Positions 1 through 8,422 of a stretch of DNA of 64,000 nucleotides are shown here, piece after piece. Every line of letters starts with the position of its first letter. Within the stretch, counting starts at the first letter, position 1. The stretch is from Acetobacteraceae bacterium (GTDB lineage: Bacteria; Pseudomonadota; Alphaproteobacteria; Acetobacterales; Acetobacteraceae): NCBI GenBank assembly GCA_004843345.1, contig CP039460.1, forward strand, positions 62,001 through 126,000, written 5' to 3'. The notes beneath the pieces were generated by a model. That model saw only the letters and a list, made by a program, of their open reading frames with translations. It ran no database searches and had not been told where the DNA came from. A program made the position numbers and the translations under genes.

Positions 1-1
1 C

Positions 2-265
2 TTACTCATGCAAAATCACGCTAAGCTCTTTATCAGTAGCTGTTATCTTTTAACCAGTTCATTTTTTCTAATTGCTGCTTTTTTAGAAAAATCCTCCGTT
101 TATAGCTTATTAGGCTTGTTTCCAGGCATCTTCTGGCTCTTCTTTCAGGTAATACGTCTAAATCCAAAATCCCCAGCCCTTTGCCTCTATCAATTCAACG
201 AAAATGTCAGCATTGGCTGGGTTTTTAGCTTAGGTTGGATTTTTGTGTGTTTCTATCATCCCTAA
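2..265 (+). CDS. ubiA: 4-hydroxybenzoate polyprenyltransferase, C-terminal end (partial)
   Basis: This is the tail of a gene that enters from outside the window; the frame is open from base 2 to a TAA at 263-265. About 87 residues are visible. They are mostly hydrophobic, with three likely membrane helices and a short polar stretch, LNPKSPALCLYQFNEN, that resembles the D-x-x-x-CL-x-x-F-x-x-N segment before the last helix of UbiA prenyltransferases. UbiA joins the polyprenyl tail to 4-hydroxybenzoate in ubiquinone synthesis at the inner membrane. The ATG at base 8 is an internal methionine, not a convincing start. It converges on der with 6 bp between the stops. The family call is from this short C-terminal signature only, so it is moderately sure. 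Confidence 0.6.
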   Translation, partial: LLMQNHAKLFISSCYLLTSSFFLIAAFLEKSSVYSLLGLFPGIFWLFFQVIRLNPKSPALCLYQFNENVSIGWVFSLGWIFVCFYHP

Positions 266-271
266 AGTATT

Positions 272-1675
272 TTAGCTGGTGGTTTCATATGGATTTTTTG
301 ATGATCTGAGTTGCAACCGAATTGGAACCCCCGAAAGTGCAAATGTATCTCGTAAACCGTTAACCAGATAGCGCTTATAACTCTCAGGAATACCTTCAAC
401 TCGCGTTCCGAAAATAACAAAGGTAGGAGGCGCAATTCTAGCCTGAGTAATATAACGAAGCTTTAAGCGACGGCCATTGACCATTGGAGGTGGATGCTTT
501 TCGATCATTTCAGAAAACCAACGATTGAGCGCTCCCGTACCTATTCTCTTCCGCCAAACCTGAACGTTTTTAACCACAGCCTCTAAAAGTTGTGTTAACC
601 CACGCCCTTTGAGAGCAGAAGATGTCAAAACAGGAATACCTTTAAGCTGTGCTAATGAAATATCTAGTCGGTCAAGTATCTTTTGCCGTGTTTCTTTGTG
701 GTCTGTAACCAAATCCCATTTATTCATAACAAGAATACATGCACGCCCTTCATCCTCAATAAGGCGTGCTAATTGTAAGTCCTGTTCATCTAACCCTCTT
801 TGTGCATCAATAACGAGCATAACGGCATCAGAAGCTCTAATAGCCTCAATAGAAGCTTGAACAGAACTTTTTTCTAAAGATGCCTTCTGAATACGCGCAC
901 GTTTACGCACACCAGCAGTATCTGTAATTTCAATTAAACGCCCCTCATACTCAAAAGCACATAAAACAGAATCACGCGTCAAACCTGCTTCTGGCCCAGT
1001 AATCATTCTTTCTTCACCAAGAAAAGCATTAATCAAAGTAGATTTACCAGCATTAGGACGGCCAACAATCGCAACTTTTAAGGGAGAGTTATCCTCTTCC
1101 TCACCCTCTAAAACATCGTCCTCTTCTGCTTTATTGGATTCTGCTTCAGAAAATTCTTCTTCTGGAGGTAAATTTTCAGCTACTTCCCCAATTAAATAAC
1201 TAATTCCCTCAGCGTGCTCTGCAGAAACGGCAATGCACTCTCCAAATCCCAGTTCATAAGCATCTAAAATACCAGCATCCCCCGCATGCCCCTCTGCTTT
1301 ATTCGCAATTAACATGACAGGACGTCCTTGCTGTCGCAACCAACGGGAAAAAAACAAATCGGCAGCTGTTACACCAGCACGAGCATCGATACAAAAGAGA
1401 ACAAGGGCAGCTTGCTCGACTGCTCTCTTCGTAGAATCTGTCATTCGGGCTCCTAAAGTGCATGTTTCACTTTCTTCCAATCCAGCTGTATCCATCAACA
1501 AAATATCTCGACCGCGGAATTTTGTTTCAACAGATTGACGATCTCTTGTTACTCCTGGCTGATCAGAAACAATTGCCACCCTTTTCCCTGTTAAACGGTT
1601 AAATAGAGTAGATTTTCCAACATTAGGACGACCAGCGATAACGACTAGAGGCAGTTGTTTTTTTAATAAAGACAC
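272..1675 (-). CDS. der: Ribosome assembly GTPase Der (EngA)
   Basis: Der is an essential GTPase with two tandem G domains that helps mature the 50S ribosomal subunit. The 467-residue protein shows GRPNVGKS at 15-22 with DTAG at 62-65, then a second P-loop GRPNAGKS at 205-212, with NKWD later as its base-recognition motif. The first domain has NKAE at 125-128, a variant often seen in this protein. An acidic linker (about 171-195) joins the two domains, and a KH-like basic C-terminus follows. The start codon is GTG; no strong ribosome binding site is visible. It is the last gene of a minus-strand run behind the BamB-like gene, a pairing common in proteobacteria. Confidence 0.98.
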   Translation of the reverse strand: MSLLKKQLPLVVIAGRPNVGKSTLFNRLTGKRVAIVSDQPGVTRDRQSVETKFRGRDILLMDTAGLEESETCTLGARMTDSTKRAVEQAALVLFCIDARAGVTAADLFFSRWLRQQGRPVMLIANKAEGHAGDAGILDAYELGFGECIAVSAEHAEGISYLIGEVAENLPPEEEFSEAESNKAEEDDVLEGEEEDNSPLKVAIVGRPNAGKSTLINAFLGEERMITGPEAGLTRDSVLCAFEYEGRLIEITDTAGVRKRARIQKASLEKSSVQASIEAIRASDAVMLVIDAQRGLDEQDLQLARLIEDEGRACILVMNKWDLVTDHKETRQKILDRLDISLAQLKGIPVLTSSALKGRGLTQLLEAVVKNVQVWRKRIGTGALNRWFSEMIEKHPPPMVNGRRLKLRYITQARIAPPTFVIFGTRVEGIPESYKRYLVNGLRDTFALSGVPIRLQLRSSKNPYETTS

Positions 1676-1728
1676 AAATTGACTTTCATAAGTACAGTAA
1701 AGAATTTTTCAGAGCTCTTTAATTTGCT

Positions 1729-3135
1729 CTATCCGTAAGCTCGCAGATCCCCATTATGCGTTATAACCAGAATTTTTCCATTACACACAATTGGCTGAAC
1801 AGAAGAACCGTTAGGCATACGCCGTTTTTTTTCAATTCGTCCTGTGTCCGCATGCACAACAATCATTCCGGCACGGGCGTATGTTGAAAAACAAATCAAT
1901 CTTCCATCTACCATAATAGGTCCCACCCATTCGATGGCACCCTTTTGATGCTTTTCATTTGAGAAGCGCTGTAATTGTGTTACCCACTGAACTTTCCCGT
2001 TAAAACGATCTAAACAGGCAAGCTGCTGATCTAAAGACAAGACAAAGATCCAATCTCCACAAATACACAAGGGATTTTGACTGCTTGCCTCTCTCTCCCA
2101 CAAACGTCTCCCTGAGCGAATATCCATTGCAACCGTAACTTGCGACATAGAAGAAGCATAAACCGTTCCCCCCACGATAATAGGGCTTCCTCTGATGCAT
2201 GCAAAATCCAAAGCGGCGCCTCTACCGTTGCTCCCTCCTAAACTATCACTCCAAATAATTTCGCCAGAATTTATACGCAGTGCAATTAAATCTCCACTGT
2301 TAAACCCTGCAATCATCGTGTCTCCACTAATAGCAGGTGTCGACGCTCCAAAAATAACAGTACTGGCGGGAGAGCCTCTATACGTCCATAAAAGTTTTCC
2401 TGTTTCAGAATCTAAAACAAACAACCTTTCATCAATGGTTGTAAAAGCTAATTTTCCATCCGAAACAACAGGAGCGGACCGTCCTGGTGTTCCAGCTTCT
2501 GAACTCCACTTAATTTTTCCTGTTGCAGCATAAAGCGCCCAAACTTTTGTTACACCATCCACGACGTAAACAATATCACCGTCTACTGCGATACCACCGC
2601 CAATGTTACTAGAATGTGTATTCAGTGCAGGCTGAAAGCTCCATAAAAAATGCCGTTTTGGCCAACTCCAAGCACGTACATTCCCTTGAGCATCTGACGT
2701 AAAAAGACGCCCACCGCCAATAACTGGAGGAGATGCTATTGCCCCTCTACTATTTGGAAAAGTTGTAACGACTGATAAAGCTGTATAGATAAGATTATAG
2801 CTTGAATCTCCAGAACCAATCGACATACTCCACAAAGGATGCACCCCTTTTCCTGCAGCATTCAATGAAATATGAGTTGCTTCCAAGTTTTGCTGTGGCC
2901 ACTCTTTTATATTCTGAGGCACGGGCAAAACCACCTCTCTTTTCTCTCCAGATGCAACATGAAGACCTGCCCCTGAAGAAAGCACATCTATTCTCTGACC
3001 TGCCAAATGAGGTTTTTCAGCCTCACCCATCAAAGATTCAATAACAGAACACCCAGGCAACGAAGCTGTCATGACACCCCCTGTCAGAAAATTCAATAAT
3101 TTTCGACGTGAATATCTTCTTTGAGAATTAATCAA
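1729..3135 (-). CDS. bamB: BamB-like beta-propeller outer membrane assembly lipoprotein
   Basis: This looks like BamB, the propeller lipoprotein of the BAM complex that inserts outer membrane proteins. The protein carries repeated PQQ-type blades with recurring G-x-(I/L)-x-W segments, and the gene sits directly upstream of der, as in many proteobacteria. I chose the TTG at 3135 (468 residues) because a strong GGGAGGAG sits 8 bases before it. An ATG at 3162 would add 9 residues and place that sequence inside the coding region. The N-terminus has SRRKLL, a twin-arginine-like motif, then a hydrophobic stretch ending in the lipobox LPGC, so it may be a Tat-exported lipoprotein (inference). An alternative is a PQQ-type dehydrogenase relative, but it lacks that length. 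Confidence 0.85.
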   Translation of the reverse strand: MINSQRRYSRRKLLNFLTGGVMTASLPGCSVIESLMGEAEKPHLAGQRIDVLSSGAGLHVASGEKREVVLPVPQNIKEWPQQNLEATHISLNAAGKGVHPLWSMSIGSGDSSYNLIYTALSVVTTFPNSRGAIASPPVIGGGRLFTSDAQGNVRAWSWPKRHFLWSFQPALNTHSSNIGGGIAVDGDIVYVVDGVTKVWALYAATGKIKWSSEAGTPGRSAPVVSDGKLAFTTIDERLFVLDSETGKLLWTYRGSPASTVIFGASTPAISGDTMIAGFNSGDLIALRINSGEIIWSDSLGGSNGRGAALDFACIRGSPIIVGGTVYASSMSQVTVAMDIRSGRRLWEREASSQNPLCICGDWIFVLSLDQQLACLDRFNGKVQWVTQLQRFSNEKHQKGAIEWVGPIMVDGRLICFSTYARAGMIVVHADTGRIEKKRRMPNGSSVQPIVCNGKILVITHNGDLRAYG

Positions 3136-3166
3136 ACAAGTATCTCCTCCCAAAGGTTTCATTGTC

Positions 3167-3796
3167 TTAACTTTCTAGAGCTTGAAGCAATAAAGACGCT
3201 CTTTGACGCATTCCTGAAGGCGCAGTCGAAGATGATAAAATCTCCTTTAACAAACGGGTGGCCTCCGCTTTTTTCTCCTCAGAAGGCTTATCTCCTCTTA
3301 AGTCTAATGCAATCAATCCTTCACGTGAAAAATCTCCCCACTCAGGATATGTTCGGGCCAATCCTTGGTAGCCTTCTCTCAACTCACTCAAGTCCCTATC
3401 AGAATAAGCCTCCTCCAGCTGAACTGATCTCAAATTTAACGCCATAAAAAGCGCCAATCCTTTTAGAGAATTTTGCCTGAAAGAATCTTGAGATAAAATA
3501 CTTTTAGCCTGTGCATCTAAATGCTCTTTACGATAAAGATCTCCTAAGCGAAGAGAGGCATATTCTCGGATCTTCTCTGGTTTAGCTTTAACAATATTCT
3601 CTAAATTTTTTTGAGAATCTTTTCCATCTATTGCCAAAAAATAATGATCAGAAAGCAACGTTTCTAAATGCTTCTCTTTGTGGATTTTCCATCCCCATTC
3701 GCCCCCAACAAAAGCACCAAGACAAACAAACATAGCTCCTCCTAAAAGAGCTATACGCGTCCAAGAAAAATCACTGCGTAAACTATTCATCCTCAT
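3167..3796 (-). CDS. YfgM-like membrane-anchored tetratricopeptide protein
   Basis: This 209-residue protein has a short cytoplasmic start, one membrane helix at about residues 13-32, and a helical periplasmic part. The motif around residues 60-90 (LENIVKAKPEKIREYASLRL) fits a TPR-like YfgM domain. YfgM proteins associate with the Sec translocon and periplasmic chaperones, and their genes are often found in the order yfgM-bamB-der, which is the order here. Its stop lies 4 bp before the ATG at 3162, so translation of the two genes may be coupled. The call rests on topology and context as much as on sequence. Confidence 0.65.
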   Translation of the reverse strand: MRMNSLRSDFSWTRIALLGGAMFVCLGAFVGGEWGWKIHKEKHLETLLSDHYFLAIDGKDSQKNLENIVKAKPEKIREYASLRLGDLYRKEHLDAQAKSILSQDSFRQNSLKGLALFMALNLRSVQLEEAYSDRDLSELREGYQGLARTYPEWGDFSREGLIALDLRGDKPSEEKKAEATRLLKEILSSSTAPSGMRQRASLLLQALES

Positions 3797-3847
3797 CTTT
3801 TCTTTCCCGAGAATTCCATAAACTCAAATAATTCAATTTATTCCATT

Positions 3848-5173
3848 TTAAGAAAGAAATAATGGAAGTTTTCCTGCTACTTTCGAAGAAATAATTTCAT
3901 TATCTCGCATAACGACTTGGCCGTTTACGATTGTCATTACAGGCCAACCTTTAATTTCTTTTCCATCAAAAGGAGACCATCCACACGGAGAAACAAGATT
4001 TTTAACAAAAATTTTATCTTTTTTTTGCATATCAATAATTGTGAAATCCGCGTCAAACCCAACGGCTAGACGTCCCTTTGTTGGCATCCCATAAACTCTT
4101 GCTGGCCCTGCGGCCATAAGATCAACTAAACGCCCTAAAGAAAGCCTTCCTGCACTAACATGATCTAACATAATTGGAACGAGTGTTTGAATGCCAGTTA
4201 ATCCAGAAGCACAACAGGCCCATTCCTTTTCTTTTGCCTCCAAAGGATGCGGCGCATGGTCTGATGAAATAACATCCACCTGTCCTTCTCTAACCCCTTT
4301 CCAAAGAGCCTCTTGATGCTCCTTTCCCCTTAGAGGGGGATTCAAAACAGCCATTCCACCTAAACGATCATAACATTCTGGCGAATGTAATGTTAGATGA
4401 TTAGCAAGAACTTCACATGTTGCAAAATCTCTATGTTGCTTCAATAGGTTCATTTCTTGGGCTGTTGTAATATGTAAAATATGTACAGGGCGCCTTTCTT
4501 CACGCGATAACTTCAAAATTCGCTTGGTCGCTAGCAAAGCACAATCGGTATCTCTCCATATCTCATGCATATGATAGGGATTACCAGCGATACGATAAAC
4601 ACTTGCTCTTTCCTGCAATCGCTCTTCATCCTCAGCATGAAAAGCAACCCTTCTATGACCCGTTTTTAAGACAGTGCGGAGCCCTTCTTCATCGCTGATT
4701 AAAAGATCTCCTGTACTTGACCCAGCAAAAACCTTAATCCCACAAACACCATCCAGAGTTTCAAGCTCTGCCAAGTGAGGCAGGTTCGCATGAGAAGCCC
4801 CTATATAAAAACCAATATTAACGCAGGCATTTTCCTCCGCACGCTTAACTTTATAAGCCAATGCCGTTCGATCAACTGTTGGAGGAAAGTTGTTCGGCAT
4901 ATCTAAAATTGTTGTTAAGCCACCTAATGCAGCACCTTTTGAACCTGTTGCAATTGTTTCAGCCTCTTCCTTTCCTGGCTCACGTAAATGAACATGTGAA
5001 TCTATCAGACCTGGTAAAAGATAAAGCCCTGAAAGGTCTATTTCATTCTCAGCTGTGTCTTGTGATCCCAATAAAAAGGAAAATATTTTACCATCTTGAA
5101 CTGCAACATCTCCAAGACTTTCCCCCCATGGAAAAATACGTTTTGCATTGCGTAAAATGAGATCAAAATGCAT
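3848..5173 (-). CDS. pyrC: Dihydroorotase
   Basis: Dihydroorotase closes carbamoyl-aspartate to dihydroorotate, the third step of pyrimidine synthesis in the cytoplasm. The 441-residue protein belongs to the longer amidohydrolase class (type I, PyrC of the AllB-like group). It shows the metal-binding DSHVHLREPG, later HAEDEE and HILHITTAQE, and the catalytic SSDHAPHP. The start is ATG with AGGAAA upstream. Only 3 bp separate it from the end of the glycosyltransferase gene before it, so it is probably read in the same transcript. Nothing looks broken. Confidence 0.95.
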   Translation of the reverse strand: MHFDLILRNAKRIFPWGESLGDVAVQDGKIFSFLLGSQDTAENEIDLSGLYLLPGLIDSHVHLREPGKEEAETIATGSKGAALGGLTTILDMPNNFPPTVDRTALAYKVKRAEENACVNIGFYIGASHANLPHLAELETLDGVCGIKVFAGSSTGDLLISDEEGLRTVLKTGHRRVAFHAEDEERLQERASVYRIAGNPYHMHEIWRDTDCALLATKRILKLSREERRPVHILHITTAQEMNLLKQHRDFATCEVLANHLTLHSPECYDRLGGMAVLNPPLRGKEHQEALWKGVREGQVDVISSDHAPHPLEAKEKEWACCASGLTGIQTLVPIMLDHVSAGRLSLGRLVDLMAAGPARVYGMPTKGRLAVGFDADFTIIDMQKKDKIFVKNLVSPCGWSPFDGKEIKGWPVMTIVNGQVVMRDNEIISSKVAGKLPLFLS

Positions 5174-5176
5174 AAC

Positions 5177-6091
5177 TTATATTTCCTTACCTATATCTAT
5201 TCCGCAATCTCTAAAGACTATCATCAAATACTCTTTAACCTGTTCTAGCGATAACAAAGACATTATACCATAACCACTTTTTCCCGGCGCTTCTAAAAAA
5301 AACGCTTTTTCCCCCCTAGGAGCATATAATTTAGCCACACTCGGGCCAAACATTCCTACCGTTGGAATCCCCAAGGCTGCACTTAAATGCATTAACCCAG
5401 AATCATTTCCAACAAATAAAGAACATTTCTGAAGAGCAGCAGAAATGAATGAAAGATCTTTTCCACCACCTAAAATTAAAGCATCCGCATGATGATTTAA
5501 AAATGGCTTAACAGCAAAACGTTCCTTATCACCTTTTCCATAAAAAATAGCTAACTTGAAGCCTATCGTTTTTAGCCAGTCTCCCAGACGAATGAAATCC
5601 TCAACAGGCCAGCATTTTTTGCTACTACCTGCTGTAGGTGATAGTGCAATATATCTATCTATACCAAAAAGCGCTTTAGTGCGTTTTTTCTCTTCAAAAA
5701 AAGGCTCCACTCTCGGAAAAATATCTGAAGAAAAGCCCATCTGACTTAATTGTTCCAAAGCGCGTAAGTTAAAAGACTTTTTACCTTTTAAAACATTTTT
5801 CTGTTCTGTTTCTAAAAAAAAAGAAAGAAGAGAACTCCGAAGATCATAAACGGCAAACCATTTAGTTTTTACGCACTTCCGCCAGAGCAAATACCAGTGA
5901 TAGTTATATTTTCTTTTTGAAAGAGGAATAATTTTTTCAACATTAGAAAACATTTTAAATAAGGAGACAATCTCAGAACCACAAACGACTGTTAGCTTCG
6001 CAAACGGAAATTTTAACCTTATCCCCTCTAAAATAGAGAACGAAATTACAGCGTCTCCTAAACGAGATGAGGTAATGAATAAAATTCTCAC
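5177..6091 (-). CDS. Glycosyltransferase family 9 (heptosyltransferase-like)
   Basis: GT9 enzymes such as WaaC and WaaF transfer ADP-heptose to the lipopolysaccharide core at the inner face of the membrane. The protein begins with MRILFITSSRLGDAV, the typical family start for the donor fold, and later has LSPTAGSSKKCWP and FVGNDSGLMHLSAALGIPTV, the GT9 acceptor and donor site signatures. I place the start at GTG 6091 (304 residues), one base after the dnaQ stop. A longer reading from 6127 would overlap dnaQ by 35 bp. The exact acceptor sugar cannot be told. It is the odd member of a housekeeping operon. Confidence 0.85.
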   Translation of the reverse strand: MRILFITSSRLGDAVISFSILEGIRLKFPFAKLTVVCGSEIVSLFKMFSNVEKIIPLSKRKYNYHWYLLWRKCVKTKWFAVYDLRSSLLSFFLETEQKNVLKGKKSFNLRALEQLSQMGFSSDIFPRVEPFFEEKKRTKALFGIDRYIALSPTAGSSKKCWPVEDFIRLGDWLKTIGFKLAIFYGKGDKERFAVKPFLNHHADALILGGGKDLSFISAALQKCSLFVGNDSGLMHLSAALGIPTVGMFGPSVAKLYAPRGEKAFFLEAPGKSGYGIMSLLSLEQVKEYLMIVFRDCGIDIGKEI

Positions 6092-6092
6092 A

Positions 6093-6785
6093 TCATTGAT
6101 TCCAAAGCATACTCGATTTATCACCAATAAAATCCTGATGAAGCTTCATTTCTTCTTCAGAAGGAGGACGCATAAAATGAGGTGTTCTGTCTTTACTAAT
6201 CTCCTTGAAAAAAACTTGTTCTTGTTTCTTGGGTTGATTACCCTCTCTCTCTAAACTTAATCCGCCTTGCCTACCGCCAATAAGTTCTAAATATACTTGC
6301 CCCAACAATTTGCAATCAAGAAGGGCATTATGTGTAATACGTTCAGAGCGATCAATTTTAAAGCGGCTACATAAAATATTTAAGCTGTTAGGCTGCCCAG
6401 GAAATTTTGCCTTAGCCATTGCCAGTGTATCAATAGCTTTTTCCTTATAATCTAGGATAGGACGTCCTATCCTTCGGAGCTCCGCATTTAAAAATTTAAA
6501 ATCGAACGATGCGTTGTGAGCGGCGAGCTTTGAATTACCCACAAATGATAAAAAATCATCAATAATTTCACCAAAAAAAGGTTTTCCAACCACGTCGGAA
6601 TCTGTAAAACCGTGAACTTTTGTTGCTTCTTCTGGAATTTCTCTTTGAGGATTGATTAAGGTACGAAAATACCTATCGGTTGGAAGAGCGTTTATAAGCT
6701 CAATTCCTGCAATTTCAATAATCCTATCTCCAGTTTCAGGATCTAATCCTGTCGTCTCTGTATCAAAAACAATAACACGATTCAC
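6093..6785 (-). CDS. dnaQ: DNA polymerase III epsilon subunit, proofreading exonuclease
   Basis: This is the 3'-5' exonuclease of the replicase. The 230-residue protein shows the DEDDh active site: D8 and E10 in FDTETTG, D95 in HNASFDFKFLN, and H152 and D157 in THNALLDCK. A C-terminal tail of about 60 residues would hold the clamp- and alpha-binding part. The start is GTG, overlapping the coaE stop by 4 bp (GTGA). The coaE-dnaQ pairing is common in Alphaproteobacteria. The gene for the partner polymerase, dnaE, is also in this window at 36.4-39.8 kb. Confidence 0.96.
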   Translation of the reverse strand: MNRVIVFDTETTGLDPETGDRIIEIAGIELINALPTDRYFRTLINPQREIPEEATKVHGFTDSDVVGKPFFGEIIDDFLSFVGNSKLAAHNASFDFKFLNAELRRIGRPILDYKEKAIDTLAMAKAKFPGQPNSLNILCSRFKIDRSERITHNALLDCKLLGQVYLELIGGRQGGLSLEREGNQPKKQEQVFFKEISKDRTPHFMRPPSEEEMKLHQDFIGDKSSMLWNQ

Positions 6786-7414
6786 GTTCTATTCCCTTGC
6801 TTCCTAAAAAAAGAAATAAGATCTTTTTCTATTTTCTTAGGTGGAATTTCCCCACTTAAAAAATGAACTTCCTTGGTCAAATATCGTTCTTCTTCTTGTT
6901 GACGCTTTTCGATTAAAGCCACTTCAGAATTAGAAAAAATACTCCGTTGAGCAATTCGTTCATTGCGTATTTTTTCAGAGCAAGAGATATAAATTATTTC
7001 ATCACATAAAAGATCTATCTTACTTGCCCATAACAAAGGAACATCTAAAACAAGAATTTTTTCTTGTTGATGCTTTCTAATGAAACAGCTGGCAGCCTTT
7101 CGAACATGTGGAAAAACAATTCCTTCCATGGCCATTAAAGAATTCTTATCTTTTAAAACAGAAAAACGTAATTTCTGACGATCTATCTTATGTTTAAAAT
7201 CAAAAACCTCAGGAAAACTTTTTTGTATCTTTTTCTGTACAATTTCATCTGTTTCTTGCAGCCGTCTAGCACAAACGTCTGCATCGAATACAGGATATCC
7301 GATATTATGAAAAACTCTAGAAACTGTACTTTTCCCAGAGGCCATTTTTCCACTAATCCCTATGACAGTCGCTTCATGAAGTTTATTCAAAAATACTGTC
7401 TTTGGAAAACTCAT
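6782..7414 (-). CDS. coaE: Dephospho-CoA kinase
   Basis: CoaE phosphorylates the ribose 3'-hydroxyl of dephospho-CoA, the last step of coenzyme A synthesis. The 210-residue protein has the P-loop GKMASGKST at 22-30 and the substrate-site FDADVCARR from residue 43. The length is usual for the family. ATG at 7414 overlaps the stop of the preceding gene by 4 bp (ATGA), and its own end overlaps dnaQ by 4 bp. In many Alphaproteobacteria aroE precedes coaE; here an N-formylglutamate amidohydrolase gene stands in that place. CoaX, which catalyses the first step of the same pathway, is encoded at 45 kb. Confidence 0.95.
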   Translation of the reverse strand: MSFPKTVFLNKLHEATVIGISGKMASGKSTVSRVFHNIGYPVFDADVCARRLQETDEIVQKKIQKSFPEVFDFKHKIDRQKLRFSVLKDKNSLMAMEGIVFPHVRKAASCFIRKHQQEKILVLDVPLLWASKIDLLCDEIIYISCSEKIRNERIAQRSIFSNSEVALIEKRQQEEERYLTKEVHFLSGEIPPKKIEKDLISFFRKQGNRT

Positions 7415-8163
7415 TTCAATAAATCACGCTCTAACTGCAAAAAGCATTGATAAAAAAGATCTAAAAAAGACTGAAAACTCTTAGGATTTATCAAAATATC
7501 TTGCCGAATCTCAATTTCTAATGCTGGAATATTTTTAGAAGCTGCCTGCATCGGAACTGTATATTCTTTTTCAAGATCTAAGAAATACGGCTCATTTTCT
7601 CCAATACATAGATTGGGAGATTTTTCAGAGAGTATTTGTTTAAACCTCTTGGATGTTTCTGTGTCATGATGAAACAACAAGCCTACTTCCCAAGGTCGTA
7701 TAAAAGAAGACCCTCTCAACTGCGGTGTAAAACTATGTAGTGAAACAAATATTGTTTCTTTCTTTTTCTCTAAGCGCTCTAATAAAGTCTTAGATATCTG
7801 AGCTTGATACGGCATAAAAATATTATCATAGCGCCACTTGCGACTTTCAATATCCATATTTTGATTTCCTAAAATAACGGTTCCATCGCTGATTTTTGGA
7901 ATACAATCTTCCCTCTCTGGCTTTCGATTACAATCTATAACCAATCGAGAAAAGTGTTGCTCAATTAAAGTCGCATCTAAGCGATTTGAAAGTTCTCTGC
8001 CAAAACGTTTAATGCCGATATCATATGTAATATGCCGTTCTTGCTCTTCTTTAGGAAGATTTAAACCATTAAGATGATTTGGAAAATTACAGCCTGCATG
8101 ATCACTCACAAACATGAACAGGGATTCTCCAAAACGCATATTAAAAGATTCAATTCTTTTCAT
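7411..8163 (-). CDS. N-formylglutamate amidohydrolase family protein
   Basis: Members of this family hydrolyse N-formylglutamate to glutamate and formate, a late step of histidine breakdown, though many family members have no tested substrate. The 250-residue protein shows SDHAG at 20-24, the HITYDIG segment and SRLVIDCNR, and later FVSLHSFTP, which match the zinc-binding and arginine-rich motifs of the family. It is the first gene of the run to coaE and dnaQ, with a 4-bp overlap. I see no histidine-utilisation (hut) genes nearby, so a role in that pathway is not supported here. Confidence 0.85.
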   Translation of the reverse strand: MKRIESFNMRFGESLFMFVSDHAGCNFPNHLNGLNLPKEEQERHITYDIGIKRFGRELSNRLDATLIEQHFSRLVIDCNRKPEREDCIPKISDGTVILGNQNMDIESRKWRYDNIFMPYQAQISKTLLERLEKKKETIFVSLHSFTPQLRGSSFIRPWEVGLLFHHDTETSKRFKQILSEKSPNLCIGENEPYFLDLEKEYTVPMQAASKNIPALEIEIRQDILINPKSFQSFLDLFYQCFLQLERDLLK

Positions 8164-8291
8164 AATTCTTTAACTTTTCTCTGCATTTCTCTCGCGCAAC
8201 TAAAAAAAATTAAGATTCTTTGATCTTGAGAAAGCAAGATTTCTACCATAAGATACGACTCTCTTTTACGTTTCTACACACGAGCTCAAGA

Positions 8292-8420
8292 ATGAAAAAA
8301 GCAGCGATTTTCCTCTCTTTATTTAGTCTAACACTTGCTGGATGTGGACGTGTTGGAAAGCCTGTTGCACCTGGTCCAGATGATCAGATCCGCTACCCCG
8401 CTGCATATCCCTCTGAATAA
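8292..8420 (+). CDS. Small lipoprotein, LptM (YifL)-like
   Basis: This 42-residue protein starts at ATG 8292 with MKKAAIF, followed by a hydrophobic stretch and the lipobox LAGC at 15-18. The mature part is short, rich in proline and glycine (CGRVGKPVAPGP), and ends in YPAAYPSE. This is the pattern of the LptM (YifL) family, whose E. coli member aids maturation of the LPS exporter LptD. A longer frame opens at 8220, but the lipoprotein signal argues for the internal ATG. It lies between the divergent amidohydrolase gene and the convergent MBL gene. The family call is from the pattern only. Confidence 0.7.
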   Translation: MKKAAIFLSLFSLTLAGCGRVGKPVAPGPDDQIRYPAAYPSE

Positions 8421-8422
8421 AA

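Noticed and set aside
8-265. A separate 85-residue membrane protein at the left edge
   Set aside because: The frame is open to the first base and the end looks like the C-terminus of UbiA, so it is a cut gene rather than a small one.
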